Shown here: positions 53,641 to 62,236 of the stretch, in pieces
Position numbering within the stretch: position 1 is the first letter of the stretch
Layout of the letters: each line of letters opens with the position of its first letter
DNA from: Coraliomargarita sinensis
GTDB lineage: Bacteria > Verrucomicrobiota > Verrucomicrobiia > Opitutales > Coraliomargaritaceae
DNA: 64,000 nt
Reading direction: 5' to 3'
NCBI RefSeq assembly: GCF_003185655.1
Contig: NZ_QHJQ01000007.1
Span: 62,001 to 126,000 of the forward strand
Position numbers and translations under genes: made by a program
The notes under the pieces: generated by a model
Databases searched by the model: none
Seen by the model: the letters and a program-made list of their open reading frames with translations, nothing else
What the model was told of the DNA's origin: nothing

Positions 53641-53704
53641 GGCCGGTTTATGAGATTGATCTCAAGCCTGTATTCGAACTATCTGAAAAACATCTACCGA
53701 TCTC

Positions 53705-55993
53705 ATGGCGATCCCGACCTCCAGTAAGATACGCATATTACTCTTCGAAGATAATCTCGCAGATGCGAACCTCGTGAGCGAATATCTGGAACTGGCCAAG
53801 CTCGACTACGAAATGGTGGTGGCAAAGCGCCTGAATGAAGGATTGGAAAAAGTGCGGTCGGAAAAGTTCGAGGTCATTCTGCTCGACCTCTCTCTGCCTG
53901 ACAGCAAAGGCATCGCCACGCTGAAGACGGTGCAGGACAGCGCAAGGGACGCCGTCATCATTATACTGACGGGCTCTGAAGACGAGGCCCTGTCTTCCGC
54001 TGCCTTGCAGGCCGGCGCGCAGGACTACCTGTTTAAAGACAAGCTCAACGGGGAAGTGCTCCGCCGGTCCATCCGTTACGCCATCGAACGCACCAACCTC
54101 ACCCGCAAGTTGGAAAACCACGCCACCGAGACAGAGCACCGAGAGGCTCTGCTGCGTCATATTTTCGATGCGAATACGGATGCTATGCTCATCCTAACCC
54201 CGGAATACGAGATCAAGTTCTTTAATCCGGCGGCGGCGACTCTTTTGGAAGCCGACGAAGCCAGCCTGGTGGGAGAGACCTTTCCTTTCGAGGTCAGCAC
54301 AACACAAATCTCCGAACTGGAGATCCCGGAAGCGAACGGCGCTTCCCGCCTGGTCGAACTGAGTGCAGCTGATCTGGTCTGGGAGGGAGAAGGCGCATTG
54401 CTCGTGATGTTGCGTGACATCACTCAGCGGCGCGCGGCAGAGCTTGAACTTAAAAGGGAAAAAGAACGTTTATCCGTCACGTTGGACTCGATTGTTGATG
54501 CCGTGATCGCCACGGATCAAAGCGGTGCGGTCGAGCGCATCAACCAGGAAGCCTCGCGGCTCACCGGCATCGCGGCTGATGACGCCACGGGCAAACCACT
54601 GAGCGAGGTACTGCGCCTGAGGAATCCGCACAGCGGCGAGCGGATTGAGGATCCGCTCAAGGATCTGCTGCGTTCCGACTTTGCCGAAGTCCTGGCCAAA
54701 GAAGGCCTGCCCCTCGAACGTGTGGATGGGAATGAGCCACTGCTCGTGACGGCCGAGATGCGCTGCATCCTCGACGATGGCGGCAAGCACCACGGCTGTG
54801 TCACCGTCCTGAGGGATATCACCAAACAGAAGAAGACCGAAGAGGAACTCTTTAAGAACGAGAAACTCAACTCCATCAGCCTGCTGGCCAGTGGTATCGC
54901 CCACGACTTTAACAACATGCTGACCGCGATTCTGGGCAACATATCGGTCGTCCGGATGGGGATCGATGAAGAGGACAAGAACGCCAAGAAACTTCTCGCG
55001 GCGGAGAATGCCGCCCTTCAGGCAAAATCATTGACGCAGCAGTTACTCACCTTCGCCAAGGGCGGGGCACCCACACTGGAAGTGACCACGATCGACCAAC
55101 TGGTTGAAGAAAGTGCCCAGTTCATTTTGCGCGGCTCCAACGTAAAGTGCGAAGTGGAGAAGAAAGAGCCAATCTGGGCTGTGGACGCGGATAAGGGGCA
55201 GATCAGCCAGGTGGTGAATAACCTTATCATCAACGCCGACCAGGCCATGCCGGAGGGCGGAACGATTACACTTCGAATGGCCAACCGGCGCCTGCGGCAC
55301 GGGGAAGTCCCCACCCTCAAAGCGGGCGAATACGTTTGCATCGAGGTTGTCGACGAAGGCACCGGAATCAGCCCGGAAAACATGAAGCGCATCTTCGACC
55401 CTTACTTCACCACTAAGGATGAGGGCAATGGATTGGGGCTCGCTTCATCCTATTCCATCATCAGTAGCCATAACGGCGCCATGACGGTCGAATCGGAAGT
55501 CGGCAAAGGCACCCGTTTTTCCGTTTACATCCCCAGGACGGAAAAAACCGAAGAACCGACACCGTCGCCGGCAGAGGAAGCGGGCAAAAAAGAACCGGAA
55601 AAGATCCACCAGGGCGGCGGGCGCATCCTCGTGATGGACGATATGGAAGCCATGATGATGGTGGCGGGAGAGATTTTGAAGGCGCTGGGCTACGAGGTGG
55701 AATTTACCACCAACGGCGAGGAAGCGATTGAAGCCTACAAAAAAGCGAAAGAATCAGGTAATCCCTTCGATGCCGTCGTTTTCGACCTCACGGTGCCCGG
55801 CGGGATGGGCGGCGAAGAAGCCAGTAACATCCTGATCGAATACGATCCCGATCTCATTGCCATCGCTTCCAGTGGCTACACCACTTCCAACGTGATGTCG
55901 GACTATAAGAACTCAGCCTTCAAGGCGGTGGTACCGAAGCCCTACCGCATCAAGGAAATGAGCGACGCGCTGAACCGCGTGTTGCAAAAGTAG
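53705..55993 (+). CDS. hybrid sensor kinase REC-PAS-PAS-HisKA-HATPase-REC
   Basis: A 762-residue protein. Residues 8-125 form a receiver (ILLFEDNLADANLVSEYL, VILLDLSLPDSKGIATL with the phosphoacceptor Asp, ILTGSEDE, KDKL). About 140-240 and 255-375 are two PAS domains (the second VTLDSIVDAVIATDQSGAVERIN). About 385-450 is HisKA with LLASGIAHDFNNMLTAILGN (His in the IAHDFNN form). About 495-610 is HATPase (VVNNLIINADQAMP, FDPYFTTKDEGNGLGLASSYSII). About 640-762 is a second receiver (ILVMDDMEAMMMVA, AVVFDLTVPGGMGGEEASN, VVPKPY). No DNA-binding output is present, so it must pass phosphate to a partner not encoded nearby. It is probably co-transcribed with the kinase upstream. Confidence 0.94.
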   Translation: MAIPTSSKIRILLFEDNLADANLVSEYLELAKLDYEMVVAKRLNEGLEKVRSEKFEVILLDLSLPDSKGIATLKTVQDSARDAVIIILTGSEDEALSSAALQAGAQDYLFKDKLNGEVLRRSIRYAIERTNLTRKLENHATETEHREALLRHIFDANTDAMLILTPEYEIKFFNPAAATLLEADEASLVGETFPFEVSTTQISELEIPEANGASRLVELSAADLVWEGEGALLVMLRDITQRRAAELELKREKERLSVTLDSIVDAVIATDQSGAVERINQEASRLTGIAADDATGKPLSEVLRLRNPHSGERIEDPLKDLLRSDFAEVLAKEGLPLERVDGNEPLLVTAEMRCILDDGGKHHGCVTVLRDITKQKKTEEELFKNEKLNSISLLASGIAHDFNNMLTAILGNISVVRMGIDEEDKNAKKLLAAENAALQAKSLTQQLLTFAKGGAPTLEVTTIDQLVEESAQFILRGSNVKCEVEKKEPIWAVDADKGQISQVVNNLIINADQAMPEGGTITLRMANRRLRHGEVPTLKAGEYVCIEVVDEGTGISPENMKRIFDPYFTTKDEGNGLGLASSYSIISSHNGAMTVESEVGKGTRFSVYIPRTEKTEEPTPSPAEEAGKKEPEKIHQGGGRILVMDDMEAMMMVAGEILKALGYEVEFTTNGEEAIEAYKKAKESGNPFDAVVFDLTVPGGMGGEEASNILIEYDPDLIAIASSGYTTSNVMSDYKNSAFKAVVPKPYRIKEMSDALNRVLQK

Positions 55994-56019
55994 CGGCCGC
56001 AAAGATGGCGCGGTTGTTG

Positions 56020-56496
56020 TTATTTGCCCGCGATGATCCCAGAGAGGTGTTCGACATACTTTTCCGCACCGCCACGGCGATAACCGGTTTTTTCGATTAG
56101 TTTCCCTTCGGAATCGAGAACTAGAATGGTCGGGAAGCCGCGTATGCCGTATTTTTTAGCCAAGGCTTCGTTCTGTGCTTTGGTTTCCTCGCTTTGCTCT
56201 TTATTGCGCGGGAAATCGAGCTCGACCAGAACTAGGTTTTCCGAGGCGTAGGTCTGGAAAGCTGCTTTGGAAAATACTTCCTTATCCAGTTTGATGCACC
56301 AACCACACCAGTCGGATCCGGTAAAGTTGAGTAGCATGGGCTTGCCATCCGCTTTCGCCTTGGCCTTCGCGGCATCAAAGTCAGTTATCCAGTTGGCTTC
56401 CGTGTCACTTGTGCTTTCCGCGTGGATCAGTGTCGTCGAAAAAAGGGCGGCGGCGATCAAAGCCAGAATGGATACGAGATAAGTTTTTTGTTTCAT
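56020..56496 (-). CDS. periplasmic thioredoxin-family protein
   Basis: 158 residues with a signal peptide (MKQKTYLVSILALIAAALFSTTLIHA|E) followed by a thioredoxin fold: DFDAAKAKAKADGKPMLLNFTGSDWCGWCIKLDKEVF, with the redox pair in WCGWC. It continues LVLVELDFPRNKE, KYGIRGFPTILVLDSEGKLI (cis-Pro) and GYRRGGAEKYVEHL. The tryptophan-rich WCGWC site and the FTGSDWC block are typical of thiol-disulfide or DsbD-gamma-like proteins that supply reducing power outside the membrane. It is a single gene, convergent with the hybrid kinase. Confidence 0.93.
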   Translation of the reverse strand: MKQKTYLVSILALIAAALFSTTLIHAESTSDTEANWITDFDAAKAKAKADGKPMLLNFTGSDWCGWCIKLDKEVFSKAAFQTYASENLVLVELDFPRNKEQSEETKAQNEALAKKYGIRGFPTILVLDSEGKLIEKTGYRRGGAEKYVEHLSGIIAGK

Positions 56497-56639
56497 AAAG
56501 CATAGGATACATTGATGTTTGGTTTATTCCATCAGATTTTATGCATTCCTGCCAAGAGACGAAAACTGCGGCATGAAAGTTGCAAAAGGGAGGAACTAAG
56601 CTAGCAAATAACACTCAAAAAGAGACAAATTAACACACT

Positions 56640-57302
56640 ATGACCTTTATATTTCTCATTATTGTCCCGATTCTCGTCGGCCTCTGGGCCCAGATGAAGG
56701 TGAAAAGCGCCTACAACCAGTACGTGCAGGTGCCTTCGCGCGGACGTATCACCGGGCGAGAAGCTGCCGCTGCCGTGATGGAGAGTGCCGGAATTTACGA
56801 CGTCGAAATCGTACAGTGTCATGGCACACTGACCGATCATTACGACCCGACGCACAAGCGGCTAGCCCTCAGCCAGGATAACTACCAGGGCACCAGTCTT
56901 GCCGCGCTGGGTGTGGCTGCTCACGAGGCGGGCCACGCTATCCAACACAAGCAGGAGTATGCTCCGCTCAAGACACGAATGGCGCTCGTGCCCATCACCG
57001 GCTTCGCTTCGCAGTTGCTCCCGATTGTCATGTTTGGCGGCTTCTTTATGGGCTTCGGTCCGATTACCATCAACATCGGCATTGCGGTCTACCTCGTCTT
57101 GACGGTCTTCCAACTGGTGACTCTACCGGTCGAATTCGACGCCAGTACACGCGCCAAGAAGCAGCTTGTCGGCCTCGGCATCATCGACCGCGACGAACTC
57201 GACGGCGTGACCAAGACCCTCGACGCCGCCGCCTACACCTATGTGGCCGCCTTTGTCAGCAGCCTCGGCTGGTTGCTCTATTTACTGGCGGCACGGCGTT
57301 GA
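56640..57302 (+). CDS. membrane zinc metallopeptidase (YugP family)
   Basis: 220 residues. An N-terminal membrane anchor (IFLIIVPILVGLWAQMKVKSAYN) precedes the metallopeptidase part with the zinc motif AAHEAGHAIQH (HExxH as HEAGH) and the upstream TLTDHYDPTHKRLALSQDNY block. Two further helices follow (PITGFASQLLPIVMFGGFFMGF and IAVYLVLTVFQLVTLPVEFDAS). The FDASxRAK-x-L motif and the C-terminal AAAYTYVAAFVSSLGWLLYLL helix are typical of the YugP/PF04298 family. The active site would face the cytoplasm. Probable role in membrane-protein quality control; substrates are unknown. Confidence 0.92.
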   Translation: MTFIFLIIVPILVGLWAQMKVKSAYNQYVQVPSRGRITGREAAAAVMESAGIYDVEIVQCHGTLTDHYDPTHKRLALSQDNYQGTSLAALGVAAHEAGHAIQHKQEYAPLKTRMALVPITGFASQLLPIVMFGGFFMGFGPITINIGIAVYLVLTVFQLVTLPVEFDASTRAKKQLVGLGIIDRDELDGVTKTLDAAAYTYVAAFVSSLGWLLYLLAARR

Positions 57303-57369
57303 TTCTGCCGCCGCAGTTGTCGAAATTCACAATTAATTCATTAACAGCTGCTTGCTAAATCTCGTACCC

Positions 57370-57388
57370 GATAACTTATTAAGTTATC
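57370..57388. promoter_or_regulatory. inverted repeat overlapping the TIGR03790 gene leader
   Basis: GATAACTTATTAAGTTATC is an 8-3-8 perfect inverted repeat ending five bases before the ATG at 57394, with AAGGT directly after it. In RNA it would place the ribosome site at the foot of a stem; as DNA it could be an operator. Confidence 0.45.
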
Positions 57389-57393
57389 AAGGT

Positions 57394-59193
57394 ATGAGTT
57401 ATAAGTTTTCAGGCCAGTTACTTGCGGGTGCTCTACTGTGTAGTGCTCTCTGTACGGTGCCGCTGTCGGCCATAAGCGAGGGCAACGTACTCGTCGTATT
57501 TAATTCAGCCAATGGCGATAGCCAGGAGGTTAAAGATTACTATGTAAGCATACGACCGGACGTATTGCAGTTTGATTTGGCAGATGGCAGCCTGACGTCC
57601 CCGACAATCAATTACGCTGATTTTGCCACAAAAATACGAGATCCGATCCGGCAGCACCTAAACTCGAATAATCTCGAACAAACCGTTGAAGTCCTGGTTT
57701 TAACCAAAGGCATCCCTCACCGGATACAGAGTTTGGACACAAATAATCCCAACGCGGGAGATGCCGGAGCGAGCGCTACCACGGCATACGATAATGGGAA
57801 CGCCAGTTTTGCCTCCGTTGATTCTGAACTAACACTTTTACAATATGATCTGGATGACGGCGAGAACGGCGGCAACTATGATTCAAGTGCCGACAATGCG
57901 GTGTTGAATCCCTATTTTAACGAGACATCCGCATTCTCCAGTTTTTCCAGAAGTTCGATCGCAAATGGCGACCAGGTATTTTCCAGGAGCAACAATGTCT
58001 ACGGTTGGTGGGCCTTGGGTACTCAAGTTATCAGAGGTATAAATGTCAGCTTCACACCTTCCGATGCGGGCGACATCTACTTAACCGCACGGCTCGATGC
58101 ATCCACCGTGGAAGACGTGAAAGCCATCATCGATCGGGCACAGGACATCGCTTTCCGACGCGACATCGACGCTGTTATTTTTGACGGCGACGGACGAAGT
58201 AACCCACTGGACGAGTATTCAGATCCATCAACCGGAACCGCCATAAACGATTATCCGGAAGCAGAAAGCACAGTCAGCGCCACATGGGATCAAGTTCTTC
58301 GCGAAAACAGCTCCAGCTTTGTGATTGGGAAAGCAGCCGGAATTGATTACTCCAACACCCTGCTTATCAATGGCCCGATCGCCCACCTCCACTCCTACGG
58401 GGTAAACCACAGTGGCACTAATTCACAGATACGGCCCTATCTGAACACTTTTGCCGGCCAGCTCGTACCGGGAGCCAGCTTTTCCGCCTACGAAAGCTTT
58501 GGAGCAAAGGGACTGGGCGGCCTGGGAAATTCAAACCAGGGACAAGTCGAAGAATGGTTTTCCTCGGGCGGCACTTTCGCCTCGGGACCGGTATGGGAAC
58601 CGTTCACGTTCGGCATCCTGAAAAGTGAAATTTTCCTGGACCGTTTTTACAATCAGGGCTTCACCTACGTCGAGGCAGCTTGGGCTGCGATACTACAGAT
58701 TTCCTGGCAGAGCGTCGTCATCGGCGATCCCCTGGCCACAGCATCTTTCAGAGCCTCGTCAGAATATGAGAGTTGGGTGTATGCCGGTACCGGCACCACG
58801 CCTGATGTCGAGGTAACAGCAGGATTTGATGATGACTACGACCTGGACGGTCTCGAAAATGGCTTGGAATATACCTTAGCCCTCAATCCTGATGCTTCAG
58901 ATGTGAACTCGAACAAGTTGCCGGAATTCACTCTCAGCAGTGAGAATAAAGTCGTCACATTCACACTTGCCGATCCGGTTCCTACAAATCTCGACATAAC
59001 CGTAGAGATGAGTCCTTCACTTGAACCTGGCAGCTGGACCATCATTGCAACCCGAGGAAGCGGCGGCACTTGGTCCGGGACTGCTACTGTCGTAGAAAGT
59101 AACACTGCCAGTGGCAACGAGGTCGAGCTGATCGACCATACCACCGGCCTGGATGATCGCCGTTTCTACAGGATATCGGTGACGCAAATTTAG
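57394..59193 (+). CDS. secreted TIGR03790-family protein
   Basis: 599 residues from the ATG at 57394, which opens a signal peptide (MSYKFSGQLLAGALLCSALC…LSA|I); the TTG at 57352 lies upstream of the inverted repeat. The main domain follows TIGR03790: NVLVVFNSANGDSQEVKDYYVSIRP, VLVLTKGIPHRIQ, SVDSELTLLQYDL, DIYLTARLDASTVEDVKAIIDRAQDIAFR and FSAYESFGAKGLGG. The C-terminal ~130 residues form a separate beta domain with DDDYDLDGLENGLEYTL, an EF-hand/thrombospondin-type-3-like calcium motif, and a terminal repeat typical of Verrucomicrobiota surface proteins. The function of the family is unknown. Confidence 0.88.
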   Translation: MSYKFSGQLLAGALLCSALCTVPLSAISEGNVLVVFNSANGDSQEVKDYYVSIRPDVLQFDLADGSLTSPTINYADFATKIRDPIRQHLNSNNLEQTVEVLVLTKGIPHRIQSLDTNNPNAGDAGASATTAYDNGNASFASVDSELTLLQYDLDDGENGGNYDSSADNAVLNPYFNETSAFSSFSRSSIANGDQVFSRSNNVYGWWALGTQVIRGINVSFTPSDAGDIYLTARLDASTVEDVKAIIDRAQDIAFRRDIDAVIFDGDGRSNPLDEYSDPSTGTAINDYPEAESTVSATWDQVLRENSSSFVIGKAAGIDYSNTLLINGPIAHLHSYGVNHSGTNSQIRPYLNTFAGQLVPGASFSAYESFGAKGLGGLGNSNQGQVEEWFSSGGTFASGPVWEPFTFGILKSEIFLDRFYNQGFTYVEAAWAAILQISWQSVVIGDPLATASFRASSEYESWVYAGTGTTPDVEVTAGFDDDYDLDGLENGLEYTLALNPDASDVNSNKLPEFTLSSENKVVTFTLADPVPTNLDITVEMSPSLEPGSWTIIATRGSGGTWSGTATVVESNTASGNEVELIDHTTGLDDRRFYRISVTQI

Positions 59194-59277
59194 TAGACCA
59201 TCGTGCCGCGGAGACCGGAAAAGCATCGACGCATGATTGAGCTTGACCCGCAACAAGTCGCGGACAACGTCCTCATC

Positions 59278-59362
<85 letters not shown>

Positions 59363-59378
59363 TTTTTCTTTTTATTGA

Positions 59379-59404
59379 ATCGGCAACCAGCTGCCGATTT
59401 TTTT
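59379..59404 (+). terminator. terminator of the tRNA-Pro gene
   Basis: A perfect stem ATCGGCA / TGCCGAT with loop ACCAGC and a seven-T run directly after it. It lies between the tRNA and the solute-binding protein gene, showing that translation of that gene must start later than the open frame suggests. Confidence 0.93.
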
Positions 59405-59416
59405 GTCTACTTCGCC

Positions 59417-60379
59417 GTGCTAAAGTTTCTGATCAGATCTATCCTTGTGGGCGCAGCACTGCTTCAGTTCGCCTCTGCGCAAAACCGCGAAGTTTTGGGC
59501 GAATACAAGATAGCGATTATCGGGCGCGACCAGGAAGACACCATTTATCAGGCCGCGCATCTGGGCGCCAAAGACGCCGCTCTGGAAATGAGCAAGAAGT
59601 ATGCGATTGATGTGGAGCTGCTTATTGCCACGCCGGAAGCTTCCCAGGGCGGCTCACAACCTACTTCTCTGGCAGAACTTTTCGTTGATGAGGCCGACGG
59701 ATTCATCATCAGCCCCGGAGCAAGTGACGTCGTGGCCTCATCGATCAATTTTGCCATGCAGCAGGGGCAGGAGGTGATTTTCTTTGAGAGCAAGCTGGAA
59801 GAGGTTGAACCGATGGCGGCGATCCTGGCCGACGAGAAACAGGCCGGACGCCTGGCGGGAAAGGCCATATTGAAGAGGCTGCCGACACAGGGGCGTGTCG
59901 CAATCCTGACGAGCACATCCCCCACCCCGCAGCTGAAAGAAAGGCTCGACGGTGTGCGCGCCGCGCTCGGCTACCGGCGTATCGAAAAAGTCATTCCCAC
60001 CGAGCCGAACTACCACGCCGCGATCAAAACGATCCGTGAGGCCGAGGAAGCCGACCGCAACGATCATATCAAAGGATGGATTTTTCTGGAAGACTGGCCC
60101 CTGCTCGGGATGCCGGCGCTACCCTGGAAACCGGGACGCTTACCGGTTGTCGCCATACAATCTTCACCGTCGGCCTTCATCTATACCGACAAGGGCTACC
60201 TCGAGGCCCTGGTCGTCCACCCCTACTACGAATGGGGCTATACCGGAGTGGTGACCATGGTCGAAAAACTGCACAATGACAAAGCTCCGGAGACCTCCAC
60301 CATCCTGACCCAGCCGAAGGTCATCGATTGGCGGAACCTGAAAGACTACCGCGAGCAGTGGCAGACTTGGTTCAAGTAA
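59417..60379 (+). CDS. periplasmic sugar-type solute-binding protein (RbsB-like)
   Basis: 320 residues from the GTG at 59417. The frame is open back to 59324, but that part would overlap the tRNA T-arm and the terminator. A signal peptide (residues 1-21, LKFLIRSILVGAALLQFASA|Q) precedes a periplasmic-binding type 1 fold: YKIAIIGRDQEDTIYQAAHLGAKDAALEMS, ADGFIISPGASDVVASSINFAMQQGQEVIFFES, DEKQAGRLAGKAIL, GRVAILTSTSPTPQLKERLDGVRAAL and VVAIQSSPSAFIYTDKGYL. It has no ABC transporter, chemoreceptor or sensor kinase gene beside it, so it may be an orphan sensor or chemotaxis ligand binder. Confidence 0.88.
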   Translation: MLKFLIRSILVGAALLQFASAQNREVLGEYKIAIIGRDQEDTIYQAAHLGAKDAALEMSKKYAIDVELLIATPEASQGGSQPTSLAELFVDEADGFIISPGASDVVASSINFAMQQGQEVIFFESKLEEVEPMAAILADEKQAGRLAGKAILKRLPTQGRVAILTSTSPTPQLKERLDGVRAALGYRRIEKVIPTEPNYHAAIKTIREAEEADRNDHIKGWIFLEDWPLLGMPALPWKPGRLPVVAIQSSPSAFIYTDKGYLEALVVHPYYEWGYTGVVTMVEKLHNDKAPETSTILTQPKVIDWRNLKDYREQWQTWFK

Positions 60380-60573
60380 TACCCGCGACTAACTTTTATC
60401 GGTCATACGAATCCACAAAACAGAGTTTTGACTTGTGCGGGCGATATCCAATAACGCCTCAGGCCACGTCGCCTCACTTGTGAAAGCGGGGTGATCGAAA
60501 TATCGCATTAGCCTTTTTGTCGGAAAAAGTCACGCACTGGTCTACGTTAGAAGCTAAAGTCGAAATGCTTCAA
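60380..60573. repeat. intergenic region with a repeat fragment
   Basis: It contains GCCTCACTTGTGAAAGCGGGGTGATCGA (60469-60496), part of the module at 3570-3595. Nothing coding is seen. Confidence 0.55.
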
Positions 60574-61554
60574 CTAGGGGCGCAACAAAACTTTACCCAG
60601 CTTCGGGCTCTTGTCGTGCTGAATGGCCTCCTGAATTTGCGGGAGCGCATAGGTGGCCTCGATCGGCAGCTTCAGCTGCCCTTCCCGCATCATGGTGTAG
60701 ACCCGGTCCATGACTTCGAGGACGGCATCCGCACCCTCCGTTTTACAGAATTTATCCCACCAGAAACCGACGAGGCGGACGTCATTGAAAATCAAAAAGC
60801 GGGTGGGAAAGCGCACTTTATCCGCGACCATGCCGCCGAAAGTAACCTGCGTCCCGCCATCTCCAAGCGCCTTAATCTGGTCGATCGCGCTCTCGCCGCC
60901 GATTGAGTTGAGCGCCAGTTTGACGGGGGCACCGCCGGTCAATTCTTTCAGCTTTTTGGGCCATGCCGAGCCTTCCAACACCACCTGATCGGCACCATAG
61001 GCCAGGAGCGGCTCAACCAGCTCCTCGCGTCGCACCTGACTGATGGTTTTCAGCCCCATGGCTTTTGCCATCTGTATCACGGAAAGACCCACTGCGGAAT
61101 TGCCCGCATTTTGCACGATCCAGTCGCCCTCCTTCAGATCGACGATTTTATCCAGCAGGCAAAAAGCCGTAGGCGGATTGATAAAAGAAACCGCCGCCTG
61201 CTCGACCGGCACCGACGCATCCACTAAAAGCAAATCTTCAGCAGGCATACAGGCATACTCCTGCCAGGTGCCACCGTCGGGAAAGCGCACGTGCGCACCC
61301 GTCTGAACTGAATCAACCCCCTCACCCAGAGCATCGACCGCGCCGACGCCCTCTCGGCCCGCCACCGCAGGCAGCTCACGCAAACTGCCGTAGCTGCCCC
61401 CGATCATCCCGTAATCGGAGGGATTGATGGTGGCGGCGAGTAATTTGACCCGCACTTCACCGGGGCCGGGCTCAGGCACTGGCAGCGATTCCACCCGAAG
61501 TACTTCCGAGGGGGCGCCGAATTCATGGTGACGAACTGATAACATATCGCTCAT
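60574..61554 (-). CDS. MECR-like trans-2-enoyl thioester reductase (zinc-free ADH family)
   Basis: 326 residues from the ATG at 61554 (MSDMLSVRHHEFG). A medium-chain dehydrogenase fold: VRVKLLAATINPSDYGMIGGSYG, ELPAVAGREGVGAV, FINPPTAFCLLDKIVDLKEGDWIVQNAGNSAVGLSVIQMAKAMGLKTISQVRR with the nucleotide loop, then LALNSIGGESAIDQ and RLVGFWWDKFCK. The NPSDYG tyrosine and the LNSIGG / GFW blocks are typical of Etr1/MECR enoyl-thioester reductases, which reduce the last double bond in fatty-acid synthesis with NADPH and need no zinc. It is divergent from the Fur-type regulator, with a near-perfect copy of that regulator's palindrome in its upstream region. Confidence 0.88.
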   Translation of the reverse strand: MSDMLSVRHHEFGAPSEVLRVESLPVPEPGPGEVRVKLLAATINPSDYGMIGGSYGSLRELPAVAGREGVGAVDALGEGVDSVQTGAHVRFPDGGTWQEYACMPAEDLLLVDASVPVEQAAVSFINPPTAFCLLDKIVDLKEGDWIVQNAGNSAVGLSVIQMAKAMGLKTISQVRREELVEPLLAYGADQVVLEGSAWPKKLKELTGGAPVKLALNSIGGESAIDQIKALGDGGTQVTFGGMVADKVRFPTRFLIFNDVRLVGFWWDKFCKTEGADAVLEVMDRVYTMMREGQLKLPIEATYALPQIQEAIQHDKSPKLGKVLLRP

Positions 61555-61652
61555 CCCCCCAGCGAAAGAAGAAAGCCGCTGCAGAGCAAAAGAAATACCC
61601 CAGTCCGGAAACAAATGAGTCGGCCGGTCCATTTCTATCCGCGCTTAAAAAT

Positions 61653-61671
61653 AATTAGAATTATTACAATT
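61653..61671. promoter_or_regulatory. imperfect Per/Fur-type box upstream of the reductase gene
   Basis: AATTAGAATTATTACAATT is a 9-1-9 near-palindrome matching the box at 61721-61739 in its left arm and, with two mismatches, in its right arm. It lies about 100 bases upstream of the reductase ATG on its leader side. Confidence 0.6.
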
Positions 61672-61702
61672 ATCGCTTGATTCTGTAAGGCAACCCCTTT
61701 TA

Positions 61703-61732
61703 TTGAGATCCATAGCCAGCAATTAGAATAAT
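61703..61732 (+). promoter_or_regulatory. candidate promoter of the Fur-type gene
   Basis: A -35-like TTGAGA (61703-61708), an 18-base spacer and a -10-like AATAAT (61727-61732) inside the perfect palindrome. Binding of a repressor there would block transcription. Confidence 0.5.
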
Positions 61733-61739
61733 TCTAATT
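61721..61739. promoter_or_regulatory. perfect 9-1-9 Per/Fur-type operator
   Basis: AATTAGAATAATTCTAATT is a perfect palindrome around one central base, of the TTAGAAT-N-ATTCTAA type close to the PerR box (TTATAATNATTATAA). It covers the likely -10 box and ends 6 bases before the regulator ATG, so autoregulation is expected. Confidence 0.8.
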
Positions 61740-61745
61740 ATCAAT

Positions 61746-62177
61746 ATGCAACTCACACCGGAATATAAAGAACGTCTCGACAATGCCTTGGAGCGCAGCG
61801 GTTTACGCGCGACCAAGCAGCGCGAACACATCTTCTCCGTCCTTCTAGAGAAGCTGGACCATCCGACGGCCGACGAGGTTTATGCCCGTGCCCGCAACGA
61901 CATGCCAACTATCTCACTGGCAACGGTTTATAATTGTTTAGAAACTTTATCCGCCAGTGGTTTGATCAAGCAGGTGAATTTTGAGCGTGAGCCGACACGT
62001 TATTGCCCGAATCTCACGACACACGCCCACTTCTACTGCAAGGAAAGCGGGGAAATCAAAGATATCGAGCTTTCGGAAGACATTATCAATCAGCTCAAGG
62101 CTTGCCTGCCCGAGGGCCACACAGCTCATCGTATCGACATCGCGTTCGACGGGAAATGCGGCGAATGCCAGCAGTAA
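61746..62177 (+). CDS. Fur/PerR-family regulator with altered metal ligands
   Basis: A 143-residue dimeric repressor. Winged-helix domain (about 8-85): [33 protein letters not shown] and [22 protein letters not shown]. By alignment with B. subtilis PerR, metal residues His37, His91, His93 and Asp104 are kept (LDHPTAD; THAHFYC; IKDIE). PerR Asp85 is a cysteine here (TRYCPN), and Cys99 of the structural zinc site is serine (YCKES for CENC). The C-terminal CGEC pair is kept. So both metal sites are changed, which may alter the signal (Fe, peroxide or redox). It probably controls itself, the divergent reductase and possibly sufCB downstream. Confidence 0.9.
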   Translation: MQLTPEYKERLDNALERSGLRATKQREHIFSVLLEKLDHPTADEVYARARNDMPTISLATVYNCLETLSASGLIKQVNFEREPTRYCPNLTTHAHFYCKESGEIKDIELSEDIINQLKACLPEGHTAHRIDIAFDGKCGECQQ

Positions 62178-62199
62178 TCACTTTCTCAAGATTTCACCA

Positions 62200-62236
62200 C
62201 ATCACAACTTACAACTCAACGACTCAACCAACCACC
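62200..62236 (+). repeat. minisatellite unit as sufC leader
   Basis: CAACTTACAACTCAACGACT and CAACCAACCACC form the leader directly before the sufC ATG, another instance of repeat sequence replacing a Shine-Dalgarno region (see acnA, pdhB, pdhC). Confidence 0.6.
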
